64,000 bases of DNA from Semisulcospira habei (GCA_036245525.1 BTPG01000002.1:162907376-162971375), one strand, 5' to 3'; shown: positions 49,101 to 64,000, counted from the first letter of the stretch. Numbers and translations are program-made. The notes: generated by a model not told the origin, from the sequence alone.

Positions 49101-51640
49101 TCCTCACAAGATACCACCTTTTTAATGTTGCTGTTAACTTTCATCAAGTAATCGTGTTCAGGATTGTTCCTTCCAGCATGCAAGACCTTGCATTTCTCTA
49201 CATTAAAATGCAAGTCCCATGTGTCGGACCACTCTTGCAAGTGATCCAAATGGATTGGACCAGGGGGGAGATTATCAAGATTCCAAAGAAGGGCACCCGC
49301 AACGACTGCAACAACTGGCGCGGTATCACCCTTCTGTCAATCCCCAGCAAGATCCTCGCCAATGTGATTATAAGCAGAGTATCTACGGTAGTTGATACAA
49401 ACAGGCAGGTTTCAGAAAAGGCAGGAGTTGTATAGAACAGATTTTTGCTCTGCGAAACATCATAGAACAGAGTGCAGAATGGCAAAGACAACTCTACATG
49501 AATTTCATAGACTTTGAGAAGCCTTTGATAGCGTACATAGAGACAGTTTGTGGCGCATCTTGAGGGCTTACGGAATCCCAAACCACACGGTGGAGCTCAT
49601 CAAGAGTTTCTACAACAATTACAGCTGCTGTGTGGGAGGAAGCGATATCTGGTTTAAAGTGACGACCGGTGTCCGGCAAGGCTGTGTGATGTCTGTGTTA
49701 CTCTTCAATCTCGTCATTGACTGGGTGATGCAACGCACGAGAGAGAAAAGACATACCGGCATCAGATGGACGCTCTTCTCCACACTTGAAGATTTAGACT
49801 TTGCTGATGACTTGTCTCACACCCATAAACATATGCAGGATAAGACGGACAGATTGAACCAATACAGTTCCCAAGCTGGCCTCAAGATCAGCCAGAAGAA
49901 ATCAGAAGTGATTACCATGAACACCGCTACACAAGCTCCTATCAAAGTCTACAACAACGATTTACCCTTTACTGAAATCTTTGTGTACCTGGGCAGCATC
50001 ATCACATCAGATGGCAGAAGCAAGAAAGACATTCAGGATAGACTGAATAAAACAAGGAGTGCCTTCATCAGCATGAACAACATCTGGAAGTTCTCACAAT
50101 AAAGTGTGGGCACCAAAATAAAACTCTACAACAGCTGTGTTGTACCAGTAATCCTCTATGGAGCAGAATGCTGGAGAATGATACAACATGACCTCACCAA
50201 GCTGTCCACATTCCATATCAAGAACCTCAGAAGAATACTCAAGATATTTTGGCCAAACAAAATCTCCAACGAAGACCTACTGTCCCGCTGCAAACAAGAA
50301 GGCATAGCCACAACAATCATGAAAAGACGTTGGCGATGGTTTGGACATGTGCTGCGGAGAGGACGGCTCCATCATTAAAACAGCCCTACACTGGACACGA
50401 GATGGTAAGAGGAAGAAAGGATGGCCAAAGATCACCTGGCGACGACGGTGGAACAAGAACTGAAAAACCACCACCACACCTGGGGAACGATAGGCACACT
50501 GGCCGGTGACTGAGTGAAGTGGAGAGATTTCGTTGCTGCCCTATGCGCCTTTGGCTTTACGGGCAGTAAGTAAGTTTACCTATTTCCTGAGCTCTTTTGA
50601 CCCTTGACCTTTCTGAGGGATCAACCAAATTAGTATGATTGCATGTTAAGGTCTTACCATCAGATATCTTTGTACCAAGTTTGGGTATGAAGTTGTGAAC
50701 AGTATTTGAGAAAATATAAATTATGTCAAAATATAGCTATTTGTGACATATTTCCTGGCCCTTGTGACCTTGACCTTCGGGGTACAATGGTTCTTTTGAC
50801 CTCCCTCAGGTCTACAAGGGTCCGTGTAACAAACCCAGGGTCCGTACAGAAAAGCAGGGACGAAGTTCACAAACTTTTCACAAACGTTTCACAAACCTAA
50901 ACTGAAGCCTGAAGGTTTACACACTTTAATTCGATCACTCTGTATCAGTAACTCATTTGAAGCTTTCGTGCCAAAAATACCAAAATAAAAGAACGCTTAG
51001 CGAATGGCGTAAACAACCCATCAGAATGTTCGGCAGAAAGGCCATGCAGTCACTTTATGATCAAAGCTAAATATAGATCACTTCCAACAAGTGTCAGCAT
51101 GATCGTTCGCAATGGAATAGTCACAAATTGGGGGGAGGGGGGGAAAGAAAAAAAAACCCCAAAAACGAAGTAGACAAATGTTTGCCAGCACTTTGTCATT
51201 TTTTACAAACTTTCATAGGCTTTAAGGAGAAGAACTGAAATTGACAGACTTTCCAGGGCCCTGAAAAAGCCTTGTCGTTTTTGTAACAACTTTCACAAAG
51301 TTCACTGACCGTACGGACCCTGAAACCCCTGCTACCAATAACTTATAATGTATGTCTCTGCGCAGTAGTAAAGATACACGCTAGTAATGTAGAGTAGCCT
51401 GTTTACAACCCAGTTGTGCTAATACCGGATTATAAGTTATTTTATAGGGCTTTTTATCATGGCCTCCTTGGGGCCAAAAAGTAGGAATTCTGACGAAAGC
51501 AGATTCCCATGATGCACACCTACACCAAAACAATAATGGTAACTTACATCGTCCATCAGCATCAAAATAAAGTTGGGTTTCTGTTGTAGTGTACAGTGCA
51601 ATAAAGCACACAGCACGAACACGCTCAAGAAAGGCATCAT
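8171..51640 (-). CDS. GALNS: N-acetylgalactosamine-6-sulfatase, complete 13-exon gene
   Basis: Lysosomal sulfatase that removes 6-sulfate from N-acetylgalactosamine-6-sulfate (chondroitin sulfate) and galactose-6-sulfate (keratan sulfate). Exons in coding order: 51640-51548, 39189-39066, 30943-30869, 29920-29818, 29249-29106, 26913-26847, 19051-18924, 18455-18319, 10379-10276, 9916-9780, 9281-9179, 8671-8550, 8375-8171 (stop included). They total 1542 bp, about 513 aa; human GALNS is about 522. All splice phases agree; exon 11 uses donor GTGGGT and exon 4 uses GTCAGC. A signal peptide ([16 protein letters not shown]) is followed by the metal-binding LMLMDDMGWGD. The formylglycine site CSPSR is at residues 70-74, with [24 protein letters not shown] and [15 protein letters not shown] after it, so every expected active-site block is kept. 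The C-terminus has VMNWAPPGC. An alternative in-frame ATG at 51670 would lengthen the N-terminus by ten residues. Introns make up 96% of the gene and are full of mobile elements. Confidence 0.93.
8898..8970. repeat. H2 hairpin copy in GALNS intron 11
   Basis: Palindrome with caagaggcttatattctcat on the left and atatatgcctcttac on the right around gagcccctgcagttgcaggggctc. Confidence 0.65.
9879..10112 (-). repeat. three tandem copies of the exon-10 acceptor region
   Basis: The start of GALNS exon 10 with its acceptor (minus strand TGCAG followed by GTGTCTCACCAGCTGG) lies at 9879-9954. A diverged second copy at about 9955-10025 reads ATACAG then GTGTCTCACCAGCTTGC, and a third partial copy at about 10026-10112 reads CACAG then GTGTCTCAC. 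The period is about 70 bp. The extra copies lie in intron 9 and could act as decoy acceptors. The unit also carries a piece of H2 (gatcctcatgagcccc). Confidence 0.7.
10806..10935. mobile_element. P1 MITE, copy 7, left half
   Basis: TTAA (10802-10805), then CCCTTTCAGCCCC and the left arm up to gcttggcgcctgaaggc. The right arm is replaced by a different short inverted repeat (cgctctctc...gagagagcg, 10946-10979). Confidence 0.65.
11589..12444 (-). pseudogene. DIRS tyrosine recombinase, truncated and mutated (element B)
   Basis: Reads in pieces: [19 protein letters not shown], then [20 protein letters not shown], then the catalytic end [18 protein letters not shown] with [14 protein letters not shown]. 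The expected arginine of the first catalytic box (A-R-x-S-E) reads AAQVSE, so that residue is lost. The N-terminal part is removed by a deletion near 12445 that fuses it to RNase H. Not functional. Confidence 0.8.
12446..13769 (-). pseudogene. DIRS reverse transcriptase / RNase H (element B)
   Basis: The RT core is open at 12945-13769. Recognisable blocks are [55 protein letters not shown] and [20 protein letters not shown]. The catalytic box reads NYLADLLL in place of the expected YxDD, so one aspartate is missing. RNase H starts ([15 protein letters not shown]) but is cut short by the deletion into the recombinase. Confidence 0.82.
13785..16225 (-). pseudogene. DIRS gag-like region (element B)
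   Basis: The 371-codon frame at 13785-14900 includes [35 protein letters not shown] and [17 protein letters not shown], matching the gag-like frames of element C. Further upstream (toward 16225) a cysteine-rich segment carries [12 protein letters not shown], a possible zinc-binding knuckle. Frameshifts and a long G run at 15361-15382 break the frame. Confidence 0.7.
16600..17090 (-). mobile_element. 3' end of a LINE (CR1/L2-like), minus strand
   Basis: Reading on the minus strand from about 17070, the frame encodes [20 protein letters not shown] followed by [18 protein letters not shown], ending at TAA (16920-16922). This is the usual C-terminus of CR1-like LINE polymerases. The 3' UTR runs to gt/ga microsatellites at about 16604-16640. 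5'-truncated. Confidence 0.7.
17145..17535 (+). mobile_element. LINE polymerase C-terminus with zinc finger, 5'-truncated
   Basis: The frame at 17148-17489 encodes [32 protein letters not shown] and a finger of C-x2-C-x12-H-x4-C spacing ([16 protein letters not shown]). This is a common C-terminus of LINE reverse transcriptases in marine invertebrates. A (GA)n tail follows at 17514-17536. Confidence 0.7.
17540..17875 (+). mobile_element. probable LINE 3' tail with (TTATC)n
   Basis: Non-coding sequence ending aataaactatc and then ttatc repeats at about 17846-17874, the typical 3' tail of CR1-like LINEs. The body was not recognised. Confidence 0.45.
17881..17960. mobile_element. small TTAA-flanked hairpin element inside a P1 remnant
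   Basis: TTAACTCTTTCGAGACGTGC on the left pairs with ctcgaaagagttaa on the right; both outer ends are TTAA. It is followed by the right end of a P1 copy (tcagtctcctgctgtagg, to TTAA at 17997-18000), so it sits inside P1. Confidence 0.6.
17961..18000. mobile_element. P1 MITE, copy 8, right-end fragment
   Basis: Only ctcctgctgtaggg and gagctaaatgggttaa remain, ending at TTAA. Confidence 0.6.
18054..18083. repeat. H2 half-hairpin
   Basis: gcaagaggcatagatcctca is followed by taagcccc. The second arm is absent. Confidence 0.55.
19577..20679 (-). pseudogene. DIRS tyrosine recombinase (element C), deleted in the middle
   Basis: The N-terminal frame at 20017-20679 has [34 protein letters not shown] and [15 protein letters not shown]. 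The C-terminal frame at 19577-19966 has [20 protein letters not shown], then [15 protein letters not shown] and [17 protein letters not shown], which is the HxxR box and tyrosine end. The segment expected after LPDVT, which carries the first catalytic arginine (ARxSE), is deleted, and the two frames do not join. Confidence 0.82.
20690..22432 (-). pseudogene. DIRS reverse transcriptase / RNase H (element C)
   Basis: RT reads at 21568-22389: [12 protein letters not shown], a run of about ten glycines encoded by a C/G homopolymer (22147-22182), [48 protein letters not shown] and [10 protein letters not shown]. The YxDD box has lost its first aspartate (YLHD). RNase H reads at 20953-21351 ([41 protein letters not shown]). 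The tail [13 protein letters not shown] with [14 protein letters not shown] follows at 20690-21010 in another frame. Confidence 0.85.
22386..25191 (-). pseudogene. DIRS gag-like ORFs, rearranged (element C)
   Basis: The frames at 22386-23117, 23672-24349 and 24124-25191 carry [38 protein letters not shown] and [17 protein letters not shown], homologous to element B. The stretch 22867-23980 is scrambled by a direct tandem duplication of about 259 bp and an inverted 162-bp copy. The N-terminal part includes an arginine/serine-rich segment and two to three copies of a repeat of about 72 bp (25130-25330). Confidence 0.78.
23105..23978. repeat. inverted and tandem duplications within DIRS C gag
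   Basis: 23105-23266 is the reverse complement of 23817-23978 (162 bp each). 23361-23619 is repeated directly at 23620-23878 (about 259 bp). A piece of the same unit also occurs at about 22888-23104. All copies are nearly identical, so the rearrangement is recent or homogenised. Confidence 0.85.
25312..25596 (-). pseudogene. cysteine-rich N-terminal gag segment (element C)
   Basis: Encodes [26 protein letters not shown] and [11 protein letters not shown], a cluster of paired cysteines with histidine that could bind zinc. The same segment occurs in elements B (near 15850-15950) and D (37716-38000), so it is a conserved part of this family. Its exact start is not clear. Confidence 0.6.
26360..26495. 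mobile_element. P1 MITE, copy 9, type-A arms
   Basis: Has ttagttcaagggtgatgcca and the right-side accaagcttgtctggcaac, then aggatgggaagggttaa at the right end. Confidence 0.6.
26545..26648. mobile_element. M3 MITE copy
   Basis: The hairpin aaagaccagcatttaggtgg with cacctaaatgatggtcttt is followed by the right terminus cacaacaggttctcctg and then TA. Confidence 0.6.
26986..27172. mobile_element. P1 palindromic MITE, copy 10
   Basis: TTAA on both sides (26982-26985, 27173-27176). The arms are gataattcaagagtagtgcc and ggtgctacccttgaattatc; the stem tip is shortened to gcgcctggtgc. Confidence 0.75.
27183..27800. mobile_element. M3 MITE split by another repeat
   Basis: The left half at 27183-27262 (acctgttctgagcgaccacc...ccatctaaatgat) and the right half from 27726 (aatggtctttaatgacaggt...) flank an inserted sequence of about 460 bp. 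Confidence 0.55.
27263..27725 (-). mobile_element. SINE-like repeat, about 460 bp, inserted in M3
   Basis: On the minus strand it ends cattataaataccg and then (TAA)n/(ATT)n, the same style of tail as the tRNA-SINE at 28675-29083. The purine-rich body (gagagagtgggagagtgttc) has no coding features. No promoter boxes were identified, so the class is uncertain. Confidence 0.5.
27857..27985. mobile_element. P1 MITE, copy 11, type-A arms
   Basis: The arms ctcaagggtggtgtcac and ctgacaccactcttaa share the paired GTGTC/GACAC change, and the loop is catccacaggc. Confidence 0.6.
28120..28151. repeat. H2 half-hairpin
   Basis: cacgggctcatgaggatcta is followed by tgcctcttcc. Only one arm is present. Confidence 0.55.
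28675..29083 (+). mobile_element. tRNA-derived SINE (SINE-1) in GALNS intron 5
   Basis: RNA polymerase III promoter boxes are present: A box TGGTGCAGTGG (28677-28687) and B box GGTTCGATACC (28721-28731). The body is about 300 bp and the tail reads ataataaccggtattattat. It is flanked by an 8-bp target duplication TATTTTGT (28667-28674 and 29084-29091). A second copy lies inverted in TTLL9 intron 11. Confidence 0.85.
29300..29415. mobile_element. P1 MITE, copy 12, type-A arms
   Basis: The left arm ggtggtgccagaatagcttg and the right arm gtattctggcaccatccttg pair, except for a 7-bp insertion (acaatgt) in the right arm. Confidence 0.65.
30004..30212. mobile_element. P1 palindromic MITE, copy 13
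   Basis: Has CCCATTTAACCCCACGG on the left and gggccaaataggtc on the right, with the long stem cagattagcttggcgcc paired with ggcaccaagctaatctg. It lies in GALNS intron 3. Confidence 0.7.
30392..30480. mobile_element. P1 MITE, copy 14, decayed
   Basis: aggagatggctcagccaaaa is followed by a broken stem (agattagctg...cgtagctacatcg). Confidence 0.45.
30637..30766. mobile_element. P1 MITE, copy 15, type-A arms
   Basis: ttagttcaagggtggtgcca and ggcactacccttgaactatt form a stem with the tip tagcttggcgcccagcgcca, and the right end reads gataagggttaa. Confidence 0.65.
30986..31284 (+). pseudogene. Penelope-like element GIY-YIG endonuclease remnant
   Basis: The frame encodes [20 protein letters not shown], then an [19 protein letters not shown] segment and [13 protein letters not shown]. 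The YVGxT, R-x3-H and HFN..HSL pattern, with RLGT..LRGLN at the end, matches the GIY-YIG endonuclease at the C-terminus of Penelope-like retroelements. No reverse transcriptase is nearby, so the element is 5'-truncated. It starts about 45 bp upstream of GALNS exon 3, on the opposite strand. Confidence 0.7.
31559..31600 (+). ncRNA. hammerhead-ribozyme-like core of a Penelope-like terminal repeat
   Basis: CTGAAGA (31562-31568) is followed by a 5-bp stem GGATC-TTT-GATCC, then GAAA (31583-31586) and CGTC. This order is the conserved hammerhead core (CUGANGA, stem II, GAAA). Hammerhead motifs are known in the terminal repeats of Penelope-like elements, and an endonuclease remnant of that class lies 275 bp upstream. 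Caveat: one unpaired A precedes stem II, and stems I and III are not obvious. Confidence 0.45.
31772..31866. mobile_element. P1 MITE, copy 16, decayed type A
   Basis: gattgaccatgatagttcaa is followed by a poorly paired stem (agaacagctcgacacc...gaagctactctgac). Confidence 0.5.
31965..32065. mobile_element. P1 MITE, copy 17, decayed type A
   Basis: gtcaaccataatagtacaac and gccagccttaaactagatc surround the stem cagaataggttggcacaaag. Confidence 0.5.
32825..34260 (-). pseudogene. DIRS tyrosine recombinase and RNase H remnants (element D)
   Basis: Fragments in several frames: the recombinase end [40 protein letters not shown] and [13 protein letters not shown], and further upstream an RNase H-like stretch near 34100-34200 (RWGEDRG). 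Many frameshifts; no function expected. Confidence 0.65.
34261..36080. other. unrecognised middle part of DIRS D
   Basis: By position this should encode RT, but no RT block was found in any frame. Only scattered ORFs without familiar motifs are seen. It may be heavily mutated or replaced sequence. A C run lies at 35829-35845. Confidence 0.4.
36257..38030 (-). pseudogene. DIRS gag-like N-terminal region with tandem repeats (element D)
   Basis: Carries a charged repeat (variants of [20 protein letters not shown] at about 36250-36900), [17 protein letters not shown] as in element C, the 24-residue tandem repeat at 37180-37720 and the cysteine-rich segment with [18 protein letters not shown] (37716-38000). 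Confidence 0.6.
37180..37720 (-). repeat. 72-bp in-frame minisatellite in DIRS D gag
   Basis: About seven copies of a 72-bp (24-codon) unit; the marker gtggtagc recurs at 37253, 37325, 37397, 37469, 37541 (as gtggtagt) and 37613. On the coding strand each unit reads like [17 protein letters not shown]. Element C has only two to three diverged copies at the same place (25130-25330). Confidence 0.85.
38001..38325 (-). mobile_element. tRNA-derived SINE (SINE-2) inserted in DIRS D
   Basis: Minus-strand tRNA-like head with A box TAGCTCAGGCGG and B box GGTTCGAATCC (38246-38256), and a tail of (AACC)n at 38003-38020. A 7-bp target duplication TGGCCAC lies at 37994-38000 and 38326-38332. The uninterrupted sequence exists in element C near 25590. 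Confidence 0.85.
40324..41052 (+). pseudogene. LINE AP-endonuclease domain, frameshifted at its end
   Basis: Has [60 protein letters not shown] and [18 protein letters not shown], typical of APE endonucleases. After RRGADV the expected GSDHxL block (intact in the LINE at 47.5 kb) is missing and the frame stops at 41050-41052. A short deletion there removes the SD of the catalytic SDH motif and shifts the frame into the RT ORF. Confidence 0.8.
41055..46043 (+). pseudogene. LINE reverse transcriptase, open but split by insertion
   Basis: Open at 41055-42779 and again at 45573-46043 in the same frame. RT blocks: [81 protein letters not shown] and [13 protein letters not shown] (FADD catalytic box). 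The tail after the insertion has [26 protein letters not shown] and [13 protein letters not shown]. Apart from the insertion it looks undamaged. Confidence 0.82.
42780..45566 (-). mobile_element. nested LINE, 5'-truncated, with a long intact ORF
   Basis: Inserted in the LINE above with a 6-bp target duplication CTGTCA (42774-42779 and 45567-45572). It has a (TGA)n 3' tail and lacks the start of its endonuclease. The frame is open for about 900 codons down to 42865: [125 protein letters not shown] and [20 protein letters not shown]. Near 42930-42960 a 1-base shift probably alters the last residues, because [14 protein letters not shown] reads in the next frame. Confidence 0.87.
46282..46379. 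repeat. 98-bp foldback element
   Basis: gacccttgtaggcctgaggg on the left pairs with ccctcaggcctacaagggtc on the right. The inner parts ccattgtac and gtacaatgg also pair. One arm of the same sequence occurs alone at 50781-50823. Both lie in a repeat background with motifs such as cttttgacc and ccttgacctt. Confidence 0.7.
46411..50577 (+). mobile_element. RTE-like LINE, degenerate, with a nested CR1-like fragment
   Basis: An 8-bp target duplication ACCTATTT flanks it (46403-46410 and 50578-50585). It ends in (GTAA)n like the LINE at 39968. The endonuclease is broken at its start, but 47192-48127 is open with [39 protein letters not shown] and [22 protein letters not shown] pieces lie at 49260-49435, 49548-50102 ([32 protein letters not shown]) and 50106-50378 ([13 protein letters not shown]). 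Confidence 0.83.
48356..49246 (-). mobile_element. CR1/jockey-like LINE 3' fragment nested in the LINE
   Basis: The minus-strand frame at 48818-49249 has [55 protein letters not shown] and [13 protein letters not shown], the thumb and C-terminal part of CR1/jockey-like polymerases. Homology of the host LINE stops at about 48355 and resumes at about 49250. Exact ends and target duplication are unclear. Confidence 0.75.
50578..51547. other. rest of GALNS intron 1, repetitive
   Basis: Contains the single foldback arm (50781-50823), stretches with cctttgacc-like motifs common in mollusc repeats, and a short A-rich run near 51145. No exon was seen apart from GALNS exon 1 at 51548. Confidence 0.5.
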
Positions 51641-51788
51641 TTCACGTTGACCACACAGTCTGATGGTCACTTTGTACTTGCAACGGGCACTATCTATCCT
51701 TGTTTCGCTTTCGTCTAAGCTCCCACAGCAAACATGTGACTCATGACCCTACAGGTCACATGACACAGTTTTGCAAAAGTAATCTCCC

Positions 51789-51826
<38 letters not shown>

Positions 51827-53829
51827 GGCAAATGGGCCTAGCTTGCCTAGAAGCCTCCAATACTTATGACAACTGTGACTTTGTCACTTTTTTCACAAAC
51901 AAGGAAACGAAGTTTGTTTTATCAATTTTCCCGCTGACTGGAGGATGGACATGTTGATGCGCGCGCATACATATCAGACGAATTTCTAGGCCAAGGAACA
52001 CAGTGCCGTTTCCGTACTGTCCAGTCTTTTAGCCATAGTCAGTCCCAGCCATCCCTTAATTTTTCAATCCCCCAAAAAACACAAAACATTACCGCATACC
52101 AGCTGCACATTTGCCGTGCACAAAATACAAAAAAAGCACATTAACAGTCTCACTTTTCTTGGCTATGAACCTTATTCCTTACCAATCCTACACCCTAGCA
52201 CAGCTGAAATCAGCCTGCCCCTCAAATCACCATAGCAGCGGCAACTCAACATAGGCCCACAATTGTCCACTGGATAAGCTCAGGATGGTATGAATCAAAG
52301 CACCAAACATGTCTCCGCATATCTAACCAGAAATGTCCATCAAATTTCAACACTTCAGCCCTACTACAAATTTTCAAACAAAAAGTTATTTTTAAAAACA
52401 CTGGTCTTTGCACTGCCTCGTCTGACCTCATTTGAATATTCATGACCTCTAGTTACAGAAAAGCACGGACCTTTATAGAAAAGCTTCCACTGAGCTGTTG
52501 CCAGGCGAAGGCGACGATCGAGAAGAAGAGCTTTCATCAGTTTCCCTAAGATCGAAAACGTTGCCAAGCACGGCTGAAGAACTTGATAATGGGTCGGCAG
52601 ATACAGTGACGCGGCATTGATGGTGGCCGCGCTACGGAAAAATCAAAAGAAGAAGAACAGAAAGTTACACTATGGAGATGGGACTCAAAAAGGTGTGTGT
52701 GTGGGGTGGGGGCGGGGGGAGGGGTGAAGGGGGGGGAGGGGGGTGGTGAGGGGGGGGGGGTCCGTCTCCATAACTGACCACAGCTCCATCCAGTGAGACA
52801 TTCCGGACGCATCTGGGCCGCTGCAGCCTCCACAACTGCTCTGCAGCCAGCGGCTCTCGACGCACCATAGAAGTCCATCCCTGATGTACATAGCTTTTTA
52901 AACTCACTTGTAATCGTTTCAGTAACCCGCGTCAGTGCCACGGCCACCGTGCCATGATGTTTTCACTGATGCACGCTGAGTTTATACGCTCCAACAGGAG
53001 CCCACTAACTGCGCGTTCAGTTTGTACTTCAGGTTTGTGCGGATTAGGACCCGTTTACTGCGCCTATATAATAGCCGGTTTATATTATTATTGCAGGGAT
53101 TTGAGAATTAGAAAAGTTGCCAAAGTCGCTCCCCTTGTCAGTACTCTTTTGTGTCTGAAATCAGTTTGAGTACTTAAAATGGCGTGGCTGACAACCGCAT
53201 AGACGCTTCTTGTGATATTACGAAATCCTTACGAAGAATGAGTTCCCACACACATTCAGGATAGCCATAATGTGTTTCAAGATTCATACGGCTGATTCAT
53301 ACATCTGAACTTTAAGGAAAGGCTAAAAACCAGTAAGCTACTTTGGGGCTGCATGTGATGTAGAAGAGAAACTGGAAATTCTAAATCCAGACCTAAAAGC
53401 TAGGTGACTGCCAAGCGTATAAGAAGCGCGAAAGCGTGTAGAATGCAAAGAATAACCCAACAAAGAAAGAAACACGCTTAGAAAAGATAGTTTCAACACA
53501 TTGTGTAACTGTCTTTTCTAAGCGTGTTTTCTTTCTTTCTTTTTTTTTTCTTTTTTTTTTTCTCCTTCGTTGGGGTTTTCTCTCGAAATTCTAATGCAGT
53601 TATTGTTATGGGGCAAAGTATGCGAAGGTCTCTACCCGTTTAGGTTAATGTTGTCAAAAGTTTGCCCAAATGCAGTCATGCAGAAGCCATCACGTAGGCC
53701 TGATGATCTTTTTGATATTTGGAACATTTTTGTTTAGAACATACCAGAACTAAATGAAATTGAGTGATTGCTGAAATAAGAAATTAAAAGCACCACTTTG
53801 GCATATAATTTGTGTGTGTTTTGTTGCAG
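51641..53829. promoter_or_regulatory. intergenic region between divergent GALNS and TTLL9
   Basis: 2.2 kb separates the two start codons. It holds a T run (51793-51824), a G-rich stretch (52690-52760) and CpG-containing sequence at about 52490-52640. A TATA-like sequence tatataat lies at 53065-53072 on the plus strand. TTLL9 exon 1 begins after a good acceptor (ttttgttgcag, ending at 53829), so a non-coding upstream exon is likely here. No specific operator can be supported. Confidence 0.4.
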
Positions 53830-53835
53830 ATCAGA

Positions 53836-62605
<8,770 letters not shown>

Positions 62606-62750
62606 CAATGCCAGAGTCTCAATATGTTTGAAAAACTGTTTAAAGCTTCGGTACTGCCAATTCTCGTTTTCACTTTGGGTCGTACAGTCATTCACTCAAC
62701 CTGGTTGACTGCCGCAATCTGAGTATGTAAATGTAACAGGCATTGTGAGC

Positions 62751-62812
62751 ATGAGGTGCAGATTCTTGTGAGCCCCAGCGGCAGAGGCTGATGAGAATCC
62801 ATACCTCTCGCA
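62751..62812. repeat. H2 hairpin, diverged
   Basis: gaggtgcagattcttgtgag pairs imperfectly with ctgatgagaatccatacctc. Confidence 0.5.
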
Positions 62813-62949
62813 ACTGGGTTTGGACCGCTGAGGGCCAGTATTTAGGGCATAAAAATGACAGTTGCTGAACAGTTTTTAACCCTTTACATCCTGGGGCTGA
62901 CTTTTACAAAAAAGTAGTTTATTGTGAATGCAAGGTACATTTCAGATTA

Positions 62950-63058
62950 GGAGATAGATCAATCATTTTAGTTCAAGGGTGGTGCCAGAATAGCTTGGCG
63001 CCTTGAACTATCATTGTTAAAATTAATTTAAGCAATAGTGTATCAGTATGAACAGGAT
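62950..63058. mobile_element. P1 MITE, copy 23, right hairpin arm missing
   Basis: ttagttcaagggtggtgcca and gaatagcttggcgcc are followed directly by ttgaactatcattg. Most of the right arm is deleted. Confidence 0.6.
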
Positions 63059-63157
63059 TAAAGGTATTACATGCAGTCAAACTTACACTTCTCATTCTGC
63101 TAACAGTTGCAGACTTCACAAAGTTCTTAGGATACCATAGAAGCCATTCTCTGTCAG

Positions 63158-63240
63158 GAAGAGGCATAGATCCTCATGAGCTTCTGCAGGGTTAGGTTAG
63201 CATGCCTTCAGGGGTTCATGAGCATCTATGCCTCTTGCAG
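63158..63240. repeat. H2 hairpin copy
   Basis: aagaggcatagatcctcatg and catgagcatctatgcctctt form the stem; the loop is longer than usual and includes ggttaggttagc. Confidence 0.7.
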
Positions 63241-63343
63241 ATGGCACATGCTGGTACACCCTCTCAAAGGGTCAAAATTTTAACACATCCTACTTCTAGT
63301 CAGTGTTGTTCTTTGACATTCTGATCTAGGAATGTACTAGCAT

Positions 63344-63543
63344 TAGCCGATTTAGCCCCCAAAGCACTACAGGAGGAGATGGATGGACCATGATAATTCA
63401 AGGGTAGTGCCAGATTAGCTTGGCACCAAGCTAATATGGAACTACTCTTGAATTAACATGGTTGATCAATGTCCTGTAACTGGTACATAATGTTTAGGTG
63501 ACACCTCTAAACTATGGGTTATGCGGCCTTGGGGTTAGATGGT
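63344..63543. mobile_element. P1 MITE, copy 24, reverse orientation
   Basis: Begins attagccgatttagccccc and ends ggccttggggttagatgg, with the arms gccagattagcttggc and gccaagctaatatgg. Confidence 0.65.
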
Positions 63544-64000
63544 CAATGCGCATATGTATTGTTTTTAAATTCATCTACAAAGCCCTAATAGAAGTTGATA
63601 GGCCCGGATGAACCATGATAGCTCAAAGACTTGAGGATTCACCCCATGCAAACCAGTACGCAAAGTGGGCCTTTCATAAAAGCTGGCGTAGGGTTTATAC
63701 TCCCTTATGCTACACAGACCTCAACTGGATTTTATTTCCAAAGCAAAGGACAGTGTTTGTCTTTACATTATTTTTATACAGCATATGGTGACTTGAATTT
63801 TTAGACATATTCATTATTTGAAATAAAATGCACTGGGAAAGTTTACTGTCTATATTTTTTTTCGGGAACATTTCATTCAGTTCAATTGTTGTGTATGTTT
63901 ATATTAAGGTTAATTCATACACACATAAGTTTATCTCCAATTGGTGAAAATCTCACCCAGATGTCAGTCTGCACCCACAGACGCATTACTGCACGAGACT

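Larger units (their letters stand above)
62606..64000. other. 3' flank of TTLL9
   Basis: No coding exon was recognised. It holds two P1 copies, two H2 copies and an AATAAA at 63822-63827 that could end the TTLL9 transcript (1.2 kb 3' UTR), though it may belong to something else. Confidence 0.4.

Noticed and set aside
53065..53072. TATA box for TTLL9
   Set aside because: Kept only as a note within the intergenic entry; no transcription start evidence.

Overview
This window is animal nuclear DNA, most likely from a marine mollusc. That assignment is an inference from three things: two intron-rich metazoan genes with GT-AG splicing, very dense DIRS, Penelope-like and LINE retroelements plus tRNA-derived SINEs, and many short palindromic MITEs. 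No bacterial-style operons, tRNA or rRNA genes, or CRISPR arrays were seen.

Two complete genes stand head to head. On the minus strand, a 13-exon N-acetylgalactosamine-6-sulfatase gene (GALNS) runs from its ATG at 51640 to its stop at 8171. It encodes about 513 aa over 43.5 kb, and all 12 splice phases agree. On the plus strand, a 13-coding-exon tubulin tyrosine ligase-like gene (TTLL9) runs from 53836 to 62605 and encodes about 428 aa. The 2.2 kb between the start codons (51641-53835) presumably holds both promoters. A plus-strand terminal exon of a second, diverged GALNS-like gene lies at 4448-4652, so two GALNS paralogues meet tail to tail. Position 1 falls inside the 3' end of an unidentified ORF.

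Most of the rest is mobile DNA, largely inside GALNS introns. Four DIRS-type tyrosine-recombinase retrotransposons are present: a relic at 2095-3733 (+), and long copies at 11094-16585 (-), 19123-26240 (-) and 32350-39060 (-). All three long copies keep inverted termini and the internal region that repeats the joined ends. None looks autonomous. GALNS intron 1 carries two RTE-like LINEs with clear target-site duplications (39968-46045 and 46411-50577), each interrupted by another LINE. A Penelope-like endonuclease remnant with a hammerhead-like core, two tRNA-SINE families and a foldback element are also present.

The background is saturated with three families of small palindromic elements. 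P1 (about 205 bp, TTAA-flanked, ends CCC/GGG, about 24 copies) shows paired base changes in its two hairpin arms. H2 is a hairpin carrying GAGGCATAGATCCTCATGAG, with about a dozen copies. M3 is a TA-flanked MITE of about 204 bp, one copy of which ends 13 nt before a TTLL9 exon. P1, H2 and M3 occur in introns and intergenic DNA but not inside the long DIRS and LINE copies, so the retroelements probably arrived later.
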